A DNA stretch of 64,000 nucleotides from Vibrio thalassae (GTDB taxonomy: Bacteria; Pseudomonadota; Gammaproteobacteria; Enterobacterales; Vibrionaceae). Every line of letters begins with the position of its first letter. The stretch's first letter is position 1. Positions 52,525-62,645 of the stretch are shown piece by piece. The position numbers and the translations under genes were made by a program. The notes beneath the pieces are model-generated. The model was not told the origin of the DNA. It worked only from the letters and a program-made list of their open reading frames with translations, and ran no database searches. The stretch is from the NCBI RefSeq assembly GCF_900089835.1, contig NZ_OANU01000073.1, positions 9,810 to 73,809 on the forward strand, written 5' to 3'.

Positions 52525-53532
52525 CTATAGGATTCTTGGAGGAGCAGCACTGTTGCGGATCACAAGTTCGGTATCCAGTAGTCTTGAACCCGCGCTAACA
52601 TCGACACCTTTCAGTACTTCAAGCATCATATACATGGCTTGGCGACCAATCTCATAGCGAGGTTGTGAGACCGTCGTTAGAGGCGGATCGCAATACTGTG
52701 CAAACTGAATATCATCAAAGCCAACCACTGATAAGTCTTGCGGTACTCGCAGTCCTAATTTTTTCGCCTCTTGCATGGCGCCAATGGCCATAATGTCGTT
52801 GTGGCAAAAGATGGCTGTCGGCGGTTCTGGTAGAGCCAGAAGATTGCGAATCAAACGCGCGCCAGCTTCAAAGGTGAAATCGCCTTTCACGGTATAAGCG
52901 GGGTTCATCTGCAATCCGGCTCTGCGCAGAGCTTGTTGATACCCTTGTTGTCTGAAGCGACATAAAAACGCCGTATCCGGTCCCGCGATTTGTGCAATCC
53001 TTCTATGCCCCAACTGCGACAAATAGTTTACGGCTTCAAATGCAGAGGTAAGGTTGTCGATATGCACGGTAGGAAGCTCAAGTTCAGGGGCAAACTCACA
53101 AGCCATGACGATAGGGGGGAGGTTTTTCTGTTCAGGCTTACTGATATCAAAAGGTAAGTCGGTGCCAAGTAACAGCATGCCATCTGCTTGCTTAGTGAAC
53201 ACCAAGTTTACAAATGATGTTTCGCGCTTTTTTGATTGGCCGCTGTCTCCCAGCAGCACCAAATACCCATGTTCCATCGCTGCATCTTCGATACCTCGAA
53301 TGATCTCCGAAAAATACGGATCACAGATGTCTGGCACGATAGTAACAATGGTCTTGGATTCATTCCTACGTAAGTTACGCGCCAGAGAGTTAGGAGAATA
53401 GCCAGCTTCGAGAACCGCATCTTCGACTCGCTTTCGAGTGGACGATGAGACCTTCTCGGGGTTCATCAGTGCTCTAGATACCGTAGCCGTTGAGACGCCT
53501 GCAAGCTGGGCAACATCCTTCATTGTCGCCAT
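52525..53532 (-). CDS. cytR: CytR, LacI-family transcription regulator
   Basis: A 335-residue repressor: N-terminal LacI HTH (MKDVAQLAGVSTATVSRAL), hinge helix (NSLARNLRR) and a periplasmic-binding-like effector domain. In E. coli CytR represses nucleoside uptake and catabolic genes together with CRP and responds to cytidine; vibrios also use it for natural competence and chitin-related control. Its gene order ftsN-cytR-priA is conserved. Complete. The upstream 270 bp are AT-rich without a clear site. Confidence 0.93.
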   Translation of the reverse strand: MATMKDVAQLAGVSTATVSRALMNPEKVSSSTRKRVEDAVLEAGYSPNSLARNLRRNESKTIVTIVPDICDPYFSEIIRGIEDAAMEHGYLVLLGDSGQSKKRETSFVNLVFTKQADGMLLLGTDLPFDISKPEQKNLPPIVMACEFAPELELPTVHIDNLTSAFEAVNYLSQLGHRRIAQIAGPDTAFLCRFRQQGYQQALRRAGLQMNPAYTVKGDFTFEAGARLIRNLLALPEPPTAIFCHNDIMAIGAMQEAKKLGLRVPQDLSVVGFDDIQFAQYCDPPLTTVSQPRYEIGRQAMYMMLEVLKGVDVSAGSRLLDTELVIRNSAAPPRIL

Positions 53533-53804
53533 AAACGTGAGTCCTCTTATTTTCAGTGTGACTAAATTAGACTGCGATTTATTATGTTTTGTTATGCAAT
53601 CTAGCGGGTTATAACTTGGTTAAATGTTTCATTTGTCTAATAAATAGCGCGAATGAAACGTTGGCTTTAATGATGAACTATTAATAAATATTATTCATTT
53701 ATCTAGGGAAAGTTACGGGCCTATTAACATATTTTGCATTGCAATTGTGAAGCTTATCACAACCAGAGCTAGTTATAGTTTTGAAATTAATCACTTCTTA
53801 GCGT

Positions 53805-56039
53805 TTAACTGAGATCTTGTGGCTCGATATCCATTGACCAGCGAACTTTCTTTGCGAGTGGTAATTGCGCGATCACAGGTTTAGCACTGGTGATGATTTT
53901 TTGCATCAATGGTCGTGTAGGCACTTGAAGCATCAATTGCCACCTCGCTTTCCCTGCACGCTTAGCAATAGGTGCTGGTGTAGGACCTAACACCATCGAA
54001 TGATGATCAAATAACGGATGCGCCTCAAGTGAATGTCTCACTTGACGCAAAAACGCCTCAACGTCATTGCTGTTGTTAGCTTCGGCACGAATCAAAGTTA
54101 GGAAGCTAAACGGTGGCAGCATAGCCAATTTACGCTCTTCAATCACGGTTTCTGCAAAATGACGATAGTCTTTATGCAGTAGTGATTGCAGCAGAGGATG
54201 GTCAGGGTGGTGCGTTTGCAGCAGCACTTCACCGGGCTTACTCGCTCGGCCTGCGCGGCCGGCCACTTGGATGAAGAGCTGTGCCAGTCTTTCCGACGCT
54301 CTGAAATCGCTGCTGTATAGCGAGCCGTCCACATCTAATAATGCTACTAAGGTCACGTTCGGGAAGTGGTGACCTTTGGCGAGCATTTGCGTACCAATCA
54401 GTATTTGGTATTCATTCCTTTTAATCGCCTCAAGCGCACTCTCAAGGCTGCCTTTACGACGAGTGCTGTCTCTATCAATTCGAATGGTATTAAAATCAGG
54501 GAACAGACTTTCAAGCTGTGCTTCAAGCTGCTCGGTACCCACACCAACGGTGACAAGCTGATTGGAGCCACAACTTTCGCACTGATGAATCGTGGGTCGC
54601 TGTGAACCACAGTGGTGGCAGCGAATCTCATTACTAGATTGATGGTAGGTGTAGTAGGCGTCGCAGCGACGGCACTCAGCGGTCCATCCGCATTCATGAC
54701 ACATCAACGCTGGGCTGAAACCTCGACGGTTAAGAAACAGCATTACCTGATTGCCCAGTTCTAAGTGGCGACGTATCTCAGCAATAAGGGGAGCGGACAA
54801 GCCCGCTTCTAAGTATTGCCCTTTGACATCGATAACCTTGTTGGTCGTTGGCACTGCAAGACCTGCGCGTTGGCTCAAAATCAGATGGTGATACTTACCA
54901 CTCAGCGCGTTTTGCAGAGTTTCTATCGATGGTGTTGCAGAACCAAGTACAATTGGAATCAGTTCTTTATTGGCACGCATGACGGCGACGTCACGCGCGT
55001 GGTAACGTAGGCTGTCTTGCTGCTTATATGATGTGTCGTGTTCTTCATCGACAATAATAATGCCGAGATCAGCAAATGGTGTGAGTAACGCCGAGCGTGT
55101 GCCAATAACAATCCCTGCGACTTTATCACGAGCACTCAACCATGCATTCAACCGTTCGGTATCGTTAAGCCCAGAGTGAATTACTTCAATAGGCACGTTG
55201 AAACGCTTTTTAAAGCGGTTAATGGTTTGTGGTGTTAAACCAATCTCTGGCACTAAGACAAGCGCTTGCTGGCCGCGCTCAAGTACTGGTGCGATCATTT
55301 GCAGATAAACTTCGGTTTTCCCCGAACCTGTCACCCCTTCTAGCAGGTAGCAGCCGAATTCGGTTTGGCTATTTACTGACGCGATCGCTACAGCTTGTTC
55401 AGCATTCAGCCTCAGCTCTGTCGGTGGGTTGGTCATCGTTTCTGGCCAACGTGGAGTAGGGGCTAGCTTCTCATGCGATTCAATCCAGCCTTTCTCAGTC
55501 AGTGTTTTTAAGACACTAGAGCTGACTTCATTATCAATGAACGCCTGATGAGCACAAGGGCCAGACTCCAGCATATGCATGACTTTTGCTTGTTGCACAG
55601 CTCGTCCAAACCCAGCCATGAGCTGATTCTTGCCTGCTTCTGTAATACGCCACTCAACGGTGGCAGCAAACTCTGCAGGCTTTCCTTTGCGCAATGACGA
55701 GGGTAGAGCGTTGTTTAACGTGTCGCCCAATGGGTGTTGATAGTATTGGCTACACCAAGAGATGAGATCGAACAGTGGCTTTGGCCAGACAGGGCTGGTA
55801 TCAAGTGCCGCTTTGATGGGCTTGAGCTGATCAATGGGGAAGTCAGATTGATGGCTGAATTGAGTAACGATACCGACTAAGGTTTGGCGTCCAAAAGGCA
55901 CAGATACTCGGCCACCCACCACTGGGAAGAGGTGCGTTGGGACCAGATAATCGAACTGTTTATCCAGTGGCACAGGCAGTGCAACACGAGCAACATTTGG
56001 GCGCATAGTAGAGTCGATATTGTTCAGAGAAAGGGTCAT
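53805..56039 (-). CDS. priA: Primosomal replication restart helicase PriA
   Basis: A 744-residue superfamily 2 helicase. N-terminal 3'-DNA-binding domain (VARVALPVPLDKQFDYLVP), GVTGSGKTEVYLQM (Walker A), IIVDEEHDTSYKQ (DEEH) and the zinc-binding part with four CxxC pairs (CHECGW, CRRCDA, CHHCGS, CESCGS). It recognises stalled forks and reloads the replisome. ATG 56039 is used because the next in-frame Met (56006) has no ribosome binding site. Full family length. Confidence 0.96.
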   Translation of the reverse strand: MTLSLNNIDSTMRPNVARVALPVPLDKQFDYLVPTHLFPVVGGRVSVPFGRQTLVGIVTQFSHQSDFPIDQLKPIKAALDTSPVWPKPLFDLISWCSQYYQHPLGDTLNNALPSSLRKGKPAEFAATVEWRITEAGKNQLMAGFGRAVQQAKVMHMLESGPCAHQAFIDNEVSSSVLKTLTEKGWIESHEKLAPTPRWPETMTNPPTELRLNAEQAVAIASVNSQTEFGCYLLEGVTGSGKTEVYLQMIAPVLERGQQALVLVPEIGLTPQTINRFKKRFNVPIEVIHSGLNDTERLNAWLSARDKVAGIVIGTRSALLTPFADLGIIIVDEEHDTSYKQQDSLRYHARDVAVMRANKELIPIVLGSATPSIETLQNALSGKYHHLILSQRAGLAVPTTNKVIDVKGQYLEAGLSAPLIAEIRRHLELGNQVMLFLNRRGFSPALMCHECGWTAECRRCDAYYTYHQSSNEIRCHHCGSQRPTIHQCESCGSNQLVTVGVGTEQLEAQLESLFPDFNTIRIDRDSTRRKGSLESALEAIKRNEYQILIGTQMLAKGHHFPNVTLVALLDVDGSLYSSDFRASERLAQLFIQVAGRAGRASKPGEVLLQTHHPDHPLLQSLLHKDYRHFAETVIEERKLAMLPPFSFLTLIRAEANNSNDVEAFLRQVRHSLEAHPLFDHHSMVLGPTPAPIAKRAGKARWQLMLQVPTRPLMQKIITSAKPVIAQLPLAKKVRWSMDIEPQDLS

Positions 56040-56124
56040 TCTACCTAGCTAATTCGTTTAGGAGAAACCGTTAATTGAAGAAACTCAGTCAATCCATCTA
56101 AAGGTGGCGAAAAAAGTGGCAATT

Positions 56125-56289
56125 TTAGTTGATCCTAAAGGCACTATTCATTACTATACTGCGCCTTGATGGTATGGCTTGTTCTACATTTAATGCAGTA
56201 ATAGCGATACCATAAGTCTTTTATTAAACTACGTGTGGTGTCCGGCTCAGAATCGGATGGCGACACGGCCTAAACTTTGAGGTTTCCCC
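56125..56289 (+). promoter_or_regulatory. Promoter and possible leader of rpmE
   Basis: A -10 like TATACT (about 56155) with a TTGATC about 20 bases upstream precedes a 120-base leader. The end of the leader can form a hairpin (GGTGTCCG near 56229 with CGACAC near 56260). Gamma-proteobacterial L31 genes have an autoregulatory leader; whether this is one must be tested by alignment with that family. The space is 250 bp in all. Confidence 0.35.
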
Positions 56290-56508
56290 ATGAAAGCTGG
56301 TATCCACCCAGAATACAAAGCAGTAACAGCAACTTGCTCTTGCGGCAACACATTCGAATTCAACTCTACTCTAGGTAAAGATTCTATCCACCTAGACGTA
56401 TGTGACAAGTGCCACCCATTCTACACTGGTAAGCAACGTATCGTTGATACAGGCGGCCGTGTTGATCGCTTCAACAAGCGTTTCGGTGCTCTATCTAGCA
56501 AGAAGTAA
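56290..56508 (+). CDS. rpmE: 50S ribosomal protein L31
   Basis: A 72-residue L31 of the zinc-binding form. Cysteines at CSCGNTF and CDKCHPF (about residues 16, 18, 37 and 40) bind zinc. The conserved end [11 protein letters not shown] is intact. It is transcribed divergently from priA. In many bacteria a zinc-free L31 substitutes when zinc is scarce; none is in this window. A terminator follows immediately. Confidence 0.97.
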   Translation: MKAGIHPEYKAVTATCSCGNTFEFNSTLGKDSIHLDVCDKCHPFYTGKQRIVDTGGRVDRFNKRFGALSSKK

Positions 56509-56530
56509 TCTTACTTTTGCAGATTCTAGA

Positions 56531-56555
56531 AAAGGACGCTTCGGCGTCCTTTTTG
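56531..56555 (+). terminator. rpmE terminator
   Basis: Stem GGACGC/GCGTCC with a TTCG tetraloop (56534-56549), preceded by A-residues and followed by TTTTT. A strong rho-independent terminator 22 bases after the rpmE stop. Confidence 0.93.
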
Positions 56556-56794
56556 TTTTGAAGCAAAAATAAAACAATTCTGTATACAATCCATTCAAAA
56601 TTCTAACTATCTAGCGTAGTATTAATACATCAGAGTGACGAACTGCTGTCACTACGACTATGCGTCAGTACCCCCGTTCGTGTTGTCCACTCTGCTAAGT
56701 CTGCAACCCTTTAGAAGCAAAGTTAACAAATACAAAGCGGTTTAGACTCACACATTCAGTCTTTAATACTCGTAGAATAAGCAGGATTGTAACC

Positions 56795-58054
56795 ATGTCC
56801 GATGACCAACAAAACGACGAATTTCGCCAACAAGCGCTTGATTATCATGCCAACCCCGTCCCTGGAAAAATTGAAATTGCTCTGACTAAGTCTGCTGACT
56901 CAGCGGCTGACCTCGCCCTTGCATACAGCCCCGGTGTGGCTGAGCCAGTGCGTGAAATCGCACAAAACTCTGAAAATGTTTATAAGTACACTGCCAAAGG
57001 TAACATGGTGGCGGTCATTTCTAATGGTACGGCGATTTTGGGACTAGGTAATTTAGGTCCACTGGCGTCGAAACCGGTTATGGAAGGTAAGGCACTGTTG
57101 TTTAAGCGTTTTGCTGGTCTAGACTCTATCGATATCGAAGTGAAACATCGCACGATTGATGAGTTTGTTGATACGGTAGCCAATATCTCTGATACCTTCG
57201 GTGGTATTAACCTAGAAGATATTAAAGCCCCAGATTGCTTTGAGATTGAACGTCGCCTGATTGAACGCTGTGATGTTCCGGTGTTTCACGACGACCAGCA
57301 CGGTACTGCGATTGTAACCGCTGCAGGTATGCTGAACGCGATTGAACTACAAGGAAAAGATCTGAAAGAAGCGCGCATTGTGTGCCTTGGCGCTGGTGCG
57401 GCAGCTATCGCGTGTATGGAGCTACTGATTAAATGTGGCGCGATGCGTGAGAAGATCTACATGCTTGATCGTAAAGGGGTGATTCACACTCGCCGCGACG
57501 ATTTGAACGAGTATAAAGAGCTGTTTGCCAACAACACCGACATGCGAACTTTGGAAGATGTCATTGAAGGGGCGGATCTGTTCCTAGGTGTATCGGGCCC
57601 TGACTTACTTGAACCAGAAGCTTTGAAACTGATGGCGGATAAGCCCATTGTGTTTGCCTGCTCAAACCCAGATCCAGAAATCAAACCTGAGCTTGCTCAT
57701 GACGTACGTGATGACCTGATTATGGGCACAGGGCGCTCTGACTACCCTAACCAAGTAAACAATGTCCTGTGCTTCCCATTTATCTTCCGCGGCGCGCTTG
57801 ATGTACGTGCAAGTGAAATTAATGACGAAATGAAGCTAGCTGCGGTTGAGGCAATTCGTGAGCTTGCCAAAGAAGAAGTACCACAAGAGGTGCTTAAAGC
57901 GGCTGGTGTAGAGTCACTTACTTTTGGCAAGGAGTACATCATTCCCAAACCAATGGATCCACGTTTGCTGCCACGTGTAGCCAAAGCGGTTGCTCAAGCT
58001 GCAGTCGATTCCGGTGTGGCGCGAATTGAGATGCCAGAAAATTATATGGCGTAG
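56795..58054 (+). CDS. Malic enzyme (oxaloacetate-decarboxylating, short form)
   Basis: A 419-residue enzyme converting malate to pyruvate with CO2 and NAD(P)H. Landmarks: [37 protein letters not shown] (catalytic Tyr region), [11 protein letters not shown] (metal site) and [17 protein letters not shown] (cofactor). It is the short form without the C-terminal phosphotransacetylase-like domain that MaeB-type enzymes carry (about 760 residues). NADP preference is likely but not shown. Between rpmE and metJ as in V. cholerae. Confidence 0.93.
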   Translation: MSDDQQNDEFRQQALDYHANPVPGKIEIALTKSADSAADLALAYSPGVAEPVREIAQNSENVYKYTAKGNMVAVISNGTAILGLGNLGPLASKPVMEGKALLFKRFAGLDSIDIEVKHRTIDEFVDTVANISDTFGGINLEDIKAPDCFEIERRLIERCDVPVFHDDQHGTAIVTAAGMLNAIELQGKDLKEARIVCLGAGAAAIACMELLIKCGAMREKIYMLDRKGVIHTRRDDLNEYKELFANNTDMRTLEDVIEGADLFLGVSGPDLLEPEALKLMADKPIVFACSNPDPEIKPELAHDVRDDLIMGTGRSDYPNQVNNVLCFPFIFRGALDVRASEINDEMKLAAVEAIRELAKEEVPQEVLKAAGVESLTFGKEYIIPKPMDPRLLPRVAKAVAQAAVDSGVARIEMPENYMA

Positions 58055-58074
58055 TTTTTCACAGTCAACGAAAC

Positions 58075-58103
58075 AAAAAGACGGCGTGAATGCCGTCTTT
58101 TTT
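58075..58103. terminator. Bidirectional terminator between malic enzyme and metJ
   Basis: AAAAAGACGGC at 58075-58085, six-base loop, GCCGTCTTTTTT at 58092-58103. A-runs and T-runs flank both sides, so it can stop transcripts of both converging genes. Confidence 0.93.
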
Positions 58104-58119
58104 GATTCTATATCAGAAT

Positions 58120-58440
58120 TTATTCTTCATCGAACGCTTCAAACTCAATGCCCATTGCCGTCATCAGCTCTTTCGCTTCTGTTGGAATGTCATCGGGGCG
58201 GTCTTTTCTCAAATCTTCATCGGTTGGAAGCGGTTGACCGGTGTAGGCGTGTAGGAAGGCTTCGCACAATAGTTCACTATTAGTTGCGTGGCGTAAGTTA
58301 TTGATTTGGCGACGAGTACGTTCATCAGTCAATACCTTTAGCACCTTCAACGGGATAGACACCGTGATCTTCTTAACTTGTTCGCTTTTTTTTCCGTGCT
58401 CCGCGTATGGGCTAATGTATTCGCCGTTCCAATCTGCCAT
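58120..58440 (-). CDS. metJ: Methionine regulon repressor MetJ
   Basis: A 106-residue ribbon-helix-helix repressor: beta-strand [17 protein letters not shown] and helix [21 protein letters not shown]. With S-adenosylmethionine as corepressor it binds tandem 8-bp met boxes. Four such boxes lie in the divergent space to metB, so metJ and metBL are both under its control. Complete, with near-standard sequence. Confidence 0.97.
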   Translation of the reverse strand: MADWNGEYISPYAEHGKKSEQVKKITVSIPLKVLKVLTDERTRRQINNLRHATNSELLCEAFLHAYTGQPLPTDEDLRKDRPDDIPTEAKELMTAMGIEFEAFDEE

Positions 58441-58519
58441 TGCACACCTTCGCTCTGTTAATCATAAGTAGTCGTAATAAGAATGCTGCAATTTTAGCGG
58501 GATTTACTGCCATAAGCAA

Positions 58520-58551
58520 AGACATATGGACGTCTAGAAGTGTTGACGTCT
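58520..58551. promoter_or_regulatory. Four tandem met boxes (MetJ operator)
   Basis: Contiguous octamers AGACATAT, GGACGTCT, AGAAGTGT and TGACGTCT follow the AGACGTCT consensus and lie in register in the metJ-metB divergent space. MetJ binds cooperatively to such arrays. Further imperfect half-boxes (AGACAAAA, GTAGACAC) stand at about 58638-58653, nearer metB. Confidence 0.93.
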
Positions 58552-58698
58552 CACAAAATGGAAAGTAAAGTGGACATTGATTTTAACGCAATGTTAATTT
58601 TCTAGTGTTTGCCTCTTTTGTTGGTTTCATATTGACAGACAAAAGTAGACACTGAGCAACACCCATCAGCCCAATGCGATTTGATAAAGGAAGTTTCT

Positions 58699-59868
58699 AT
58701 GAGCAATCGGAAGCCAGCGACAATAGCCGTACGTACTGGTATCGAATCAGATACCCAGCATCACGCTGTGGTACCGCCAATTTACCTTTCTACTAACTAT
58801 GGCTTCCCTGCGTTTGGAGAAGTCCCCACTTATGACTATACCCGTTCGGGCAATCCAAATCGCGGTTTGTTGGAACAAGCGTTGTATGAGCTCGAATCGG
58901 GCAAAGGAGCGGTGGTCACTAACTGTGGCACCTCGGCACTGAACTTGTGGGCATCGGCTTTTTTAGGGCCTGAAGATACCATTGTGGCACCACACGACTG
59001 CTATGGTGGTAGTTATCGATTGTTCAATACTCGAGCTCAAAAGGGGGACTTCAAAGTCCTGTTTGTCGATCAAGGTGACGACGCAGCACTAGAGGCAGCA
59101 CTTGAAACGAAACCTAAACTCGTTTTACTTGAAACTCCATCCAACCCTTTGGTTCGTGTGGTCGATATCGCGGCTGTATGCGAAAAAGCCAAAAAAGTCG
59201 GTGCGCTGGTGGCGGTAGACAATACCTTTTTAACTCCGGTATACCAAAAGCCTTTGGAGCTCGGAGCTGACTTTGTTATCCATTCAACCACTAAATATCT
59301 CAACGGTCACTCGGATGTGATTGGTGGTGTGGTGATCACTAAAACGGAACAACACGCGGAAGATCTCGCCTGGTGGGGTAACTGCATTGGCGCAACAGGG
59401 ACACCGTTTGATAGTTACATGACGCTGCGCGGCATTCGTACGCTTGGGGCGCGTATGCGTGTGCATGAAGAGAGCTCACAACACATTCTTGAATTCCTAA
59501 AACAGCAGCCTCTGGTTAAAGTGATTTATCACCCAAGCTTACCGGAACATCCAGGACATGAGATTGCCAAGAAACAGCAATCAGGCTTTGGGTCGATGCT
59601 CAGTTTTGAATTTGCGGGAAGTTTTGAGCAGCTAAAATACTTCGTTGGTGAGCTTAAGCTATTCTCGCTGGCTGAATCACTTGGCGGTGTCGAGAGTTTG
59701 ATTTGTCACCCTGCCTCAATGACCCATCGAGCGATGGGCGAAGCCGCGCTAGAAGAAGCGGGAGTGTCGCAGCAACTATTGCGTCTGTCTGTTGGACTGG
59801 AAGATGCCACTGACCTTATTGACGATTTACAACAAGCATTTGATAAAGCGAAAACATTCCAAGGATAA
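58699..59868 (+). CDS. metB: Cystathionine gamma-synthase
   Basis: A 389-residue PLP enzyme joining O-succinylhomoserine and cysteine to cystathionine. Landmarks: PPIYLSTNYGFP, YDYTRSGNPNRG, the lysine-bearing STTKYLNGHSDVIGG (about residue 198) and the C-terminal LIDDLQQAFDKA. ATG 58699 has AAAGGAAG upstream; the TTG six codons earlier is rejected. It is followed by metL after eight bases, one operon as in enterobacteria. Complete. Confidence 0.96.
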   Translation: MSNRKPATIAVRTGIESDTQHHAVVPPIYLSTNYGFPAFGEVPTYDYTRSGNPNRGLLEQALYELESGKGAVVTNCGTSALNLWASAFLGPEDTIVAPHDCYGGSYRLFNTRAQKGDFKVLFVDQGDDAALEAALETKPKLVLLETPSNPLVRVVDIAAVCEKAKKVGALVAVDNTFLTPVYQKPLELGADFVIHSTTKYLNGHSDVIGGVVITKTEQHAEDLAWWGNCIGATGTPFDSYMTLRGIRTLGARMRVHEESSQHILEFLKQQPLVKVIYHPSLPEHPGHEIAKKQQSGFGSMLSFEFAGSFEQLKYFVGELKLFSLAESLGGVESLICHPASMTHRAMGEAALEEAGVSQQLLRLSVGLEDATDLIDDLQQAFDKAKTFQG

Positions 59869-59876
59869 GTTGAGTT

Positions 59877-62303
59877 ATGAGTACCACACCCGCTCCGACC
59901 AAGAAGCAACTACATAAATTTGGCGGCAGTAGCTTAGCTGACCCTGAGTGTTATCGTCGCGTTGTTTCTATTCTTAAAGATTATTCACACAGCGAAGATC
60001 TTATTGTGGTGTCTGCCGCGGGCAAAACCACAAACCGTTTAATCGAGTTTCTCGATGCGCTCAATAAAGATGGTCGTATTGCTCACGAGCACCTTCAATC
60101 GCTAAGGCAGTTCCAAATCGAGCTGGTTCGTGAGCTGTTGCAAGGTGATGACGCTGAACAGCTTGTCTCTTTGCTCAGCGACGAGTTTAGTACTTTAGGT
60201 GAATTGAGCTATCCCCTAAATGATGCGCAGCGTGCGGCCGTATTGGGCCACGGTGAAGTGTGGTCTTCACGATTGCTTGCAGCACTTTTACGCCAATCGG
60301 ACCTACCGGCAGTTGCACAAGACGCACGAGCTTTCTTGCGGGCAGAATTTGGTACCCAGCCAGAAGTGGATCGTGCCAAGTCCTATGCTCTGATTAAAGA
60401 TGTGTTAGCTCAGCATGCGCATCACCGCATTGTGATCACAGGTTTTATGGCGCAAAGCGATGAAGGCGATACAGTATTGCTAGGGCGCAACGGTTCTGAT
60501 TATTCGGCGACGGTGATTGGAGCACTTGCTGAGGTCTCTTGCGTGACCATTTGGAGTGACGTTGCGGGCGTCTACAGCGCCGACCCTCGAGTCGTGAGTG
60601 ATGCTTGTCTATTGCCATTACTCCGTTTGGATGAGGCAAGCGAGTTAGCTCGATTGGCCGCTCCTGTGCTGCATAGCCGCACCCTTCAGCCAGTGGCGCA
60701 AAGCGTGATGGATTTAAACTTGCGTTGCAGCTATCAACCTGAATCAGGCTCTACTCGAATAGAGCGTGTGCTGGCCTCTGGACGTGGTGCTAAAATTATT
60801 ACCTCGTTAGATGAAGTGCTGTTGATCGACCTCGCGTTTGCTAGCGGCCATGATTTTGAACGCGCGCAAAATGAAGTACTGAATGGACTAAAGCGCGCAC
60901 AGCTTGAACCGTTAGCGTTTGAAGCGCAGTCTGATCAGGCTCGTTTGCGTCTTGCGTACACCGCTGAAATAGCCTCAGGAGCACTTAATGAGTTGCAAGA
61001 TTTAGCGATTGAAGCCGAGATTAAGCTCAGAGAAGGGTATTCCATGTTGGCTGCTGTAGGCGCTGGCGTGACTAAGAATGCCAACCACTGTTTTGGTTTT
61101 TATCAGCAGCTTAAGCACGCACCGGTAGAGTTTTTCTCCGAAGCTGAATCCAAGTTAAGTCTTGCGGCTGTGTTGAGAAAATCAGATATCCAACCTCTGC
61201 TTAAGTCAGTACACACTCAGTTGTTCCAAGCTCAAAAACGCGTTGCGGTCGCTTTATGTGGTAAAGGCAACATTGGCTCTAGCTGGTTGGCATTATTTAA
61301 AGAGCAAAAAAGTGAGTTAGAAAAACGTCGTGGAATGAGTTTCAACTTGGTTGCGGTTGTGGATAGCCAAACCTATTGGTTTGATGACCAAGGCATCAAT
61401 GAACAGACGGTATTGGCGCGCTATGAAGATGAAGCGGTCGTATACCAAGGCGATATTTGGCTACAGCAGCTTGCTAACCTTCAAGGTTATGACGAAGTTG
61501 TGGTTCTTGATGTTACGGCAAGCCCAGCGCTTGCCGCGCAGTATCAAAGCATCGCTGAAAATGGCATGCACCTAATTTCTGCTAACAAGGTGGCAGGTTC
61601 TGCGCCTAGTGTGAGCTACCACGCTGTACAAGATGCCTTCTCGAAAACGGGACGTCACTGGTTGTATAACGCCACGGTAGGTGCAGGGTTGCCGATTAAC
61701 CATACGGTGCGTGATTTGCGTGAAAGTGGGGATGATATTGTGGCGTTGTCCGGTATCTTCTCGGGGACACTATCTTGGCTATTCCAGCAATTTGATGGCA
61801 GTGTGCCATTTAGTGAGCTGGTGGACTTAGCTTGGCAACAAGGCTTGACGGAACCGGACCCTCGTGCCGATCTGGATGGCTCTGATGTGATGCGTAAGCT
61901 GGTTATTCTTGCCCGCGAATCTGGGTTAGATATTGAGCCTGATGCGGTAGCGGTAGAGTCATTGGTGCCTGAAGAGCTCAAAGAACTCTCTCTGGATGGC
62001 TTCTTTGAAAAGGCAGAACTACTGAGTGAAATCTTGCAAGAACGTCTTGAGAAGGCCCTGCGTGAAGATAAAGTACTGCGTTATGTGGCGCGTTTAGATC
62101 GTCAAGGAAAAGCTCGTGTGGGCATTGAGGCGCTGTCTCAGGAGCACGCTCTGGCCAACTTGCTGCCTTGTGACAATATCTTCGCTATCGAAAGTAAATG
62201 GTACAAAGAGAACCCACTTGTGATTCGTGGTCCAGGCGCTGGGCGTGAAGTCACTGCTGGTGCGATTCAGTCAGATTTAAATTTAATGTCGAGTTTCTTT
62301 TAG
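59877..62303 (+). CDS. metL: Bifunctional aspartokinase II/homoserine dehydrogenase II
   Basis: An 808-residue fusion. Aspartokinase part: KFGGSSLADPECYRRV, GFMAQSDEGDTVLLGRNGSDYSAT (split, about 195-218) and ACT-like central region (about 300-450). Homoserine dehydrogenase part from about 455: ALCGKGNIGSSWLALF (cofactor), LISANKVAGS and TEPDPRADLDGSDVMRKLVI. It makes homoserine for methionine synthesis, repressed through MetJ. Complete. Confidence 0.97.
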   Translation: MSTTPAPTKKQLHKFGGSSLADPECYRRVVSILKDYSHSEDLIVVSAAGKTTNRLIEFLDALNKDGRIAHEHLQSLRQFQIELVRELLQGDDAEQLVSLLSDEFSTLGELSYPLNDAQRAAVLGHGEVWSSRLLAALLRQSDLPAVAQDARAFLRAEFGTQPEVDRAKSYALIKDVLAQHAHHRIVITGFMAQSDEGDTVLLGRNGSDYSATVIGALAEVSCVTIWSDVAGVYSADPRVVSDACLLPLLRLDEASELARLAAPVLHSRTLQPVAQSVMDLNLRCSYQPESGSTRIERVLASGRGAKIITSLDEVLLIDLAFASGHDFERAQNEVLNGLKRAQLEPLAFEAQSDQARLRLAYTAEIASGALNELQDLAIEAEIKLREGYSMLAAVGAGVTKNANHCFGFYQQLKHAPVEFFSEAESKLSLAAVLRKSDIQPLLKSVHTQLFQAQKRVAVALCGKGNIGSSWLALFKEQKSELEKRRGMSFNLVAVVDSQTYWFDDQGINEQTVLARYEDEAVVYQGDIWLQQLANLQGYDEVVVLDVTASPALAAQYQSIAENGMHLISANKVAGSAPSVSYHAVQDAFSKTGRHWLYNATVGAGLPINHTVRDLRESGDDIVALSGIFSGTLSWLFQQFDGSVPFSELVDLAWQQGLTEPDPRADLDGSDVMRKLVILARESGLDIEPDAVAVESLVPEELKELSLDGFFEKAELLSEILQERLEKALREDKVLRYVARLDRQGKARVGIEALSQEHALANLLPCDNIFAIESKWYKENPLVIRGPGAGREVTAGAIQSDLNLMSSFF

Positions 62304-62368
62304 CGGACACTAAGTTGTTGGTTTTGAATTCCTTTTATCTCTATCTCTAGGTTAGCGATACTGAGCAG

Positions 62369-62405
62369 ACCCCTAATCGTTGAATACTAATGATTGGGGT
62401 TTTTT
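62369..62405 (+). terminator. metBL terminator
   Basis: ACCCCTAATC (62369-62378) pairs with GATTGGGGT (62392-62400), followed by TTTTTT. Ends the metBL transcript. Confidence 0.85.
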
Positions 62406-62446
62406 ATTTGTCGCTTTTTCTTTAGGTGCCTTTTGCCCCAGTCTGC

Positions 62447-62599
62447 GTCATCTTCACGAAAGTGAAGACCTTCTGACGCGTGTGGCTCTGTTCTATTGGT
62501 TTGAACATTGCAAGGTTTACTCGGCTATTTAGGCGAGTATTGTGTTTACGGTAAGGCAGCCACTCGCGGAGGGAGATCTCCTTTTTCAAGGAGATGACG
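62447..62599. repeat. 153-bp intergenic repeat, copy 1
   Basis: Runs from GTCATCTTCACG to GAGATGACG with three internal hairpins: CTTCAC-GAAA-GTGAAG, ACTCG/CGAGT (about 62518-62537) and ATCTCCTT/AAGGAGAT. The sequence is nearly identical to copy 2, shifted by exactly 210 bp. Confidence 0.85.
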
Positions 62600-62645
62600 A
62601 TGGTTGTGTCGTTAGGGTGCGTGGGAATGGTGGTTAGGGATAGGT

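Noticed and set aside
56006..56039. Alternative PriA start at 56006
   Set aside because: It would shorten an N-terminus of variable length in the family, but no ribosome binding site precedes it, whereas a weak TAGGTAG precedes 56039.
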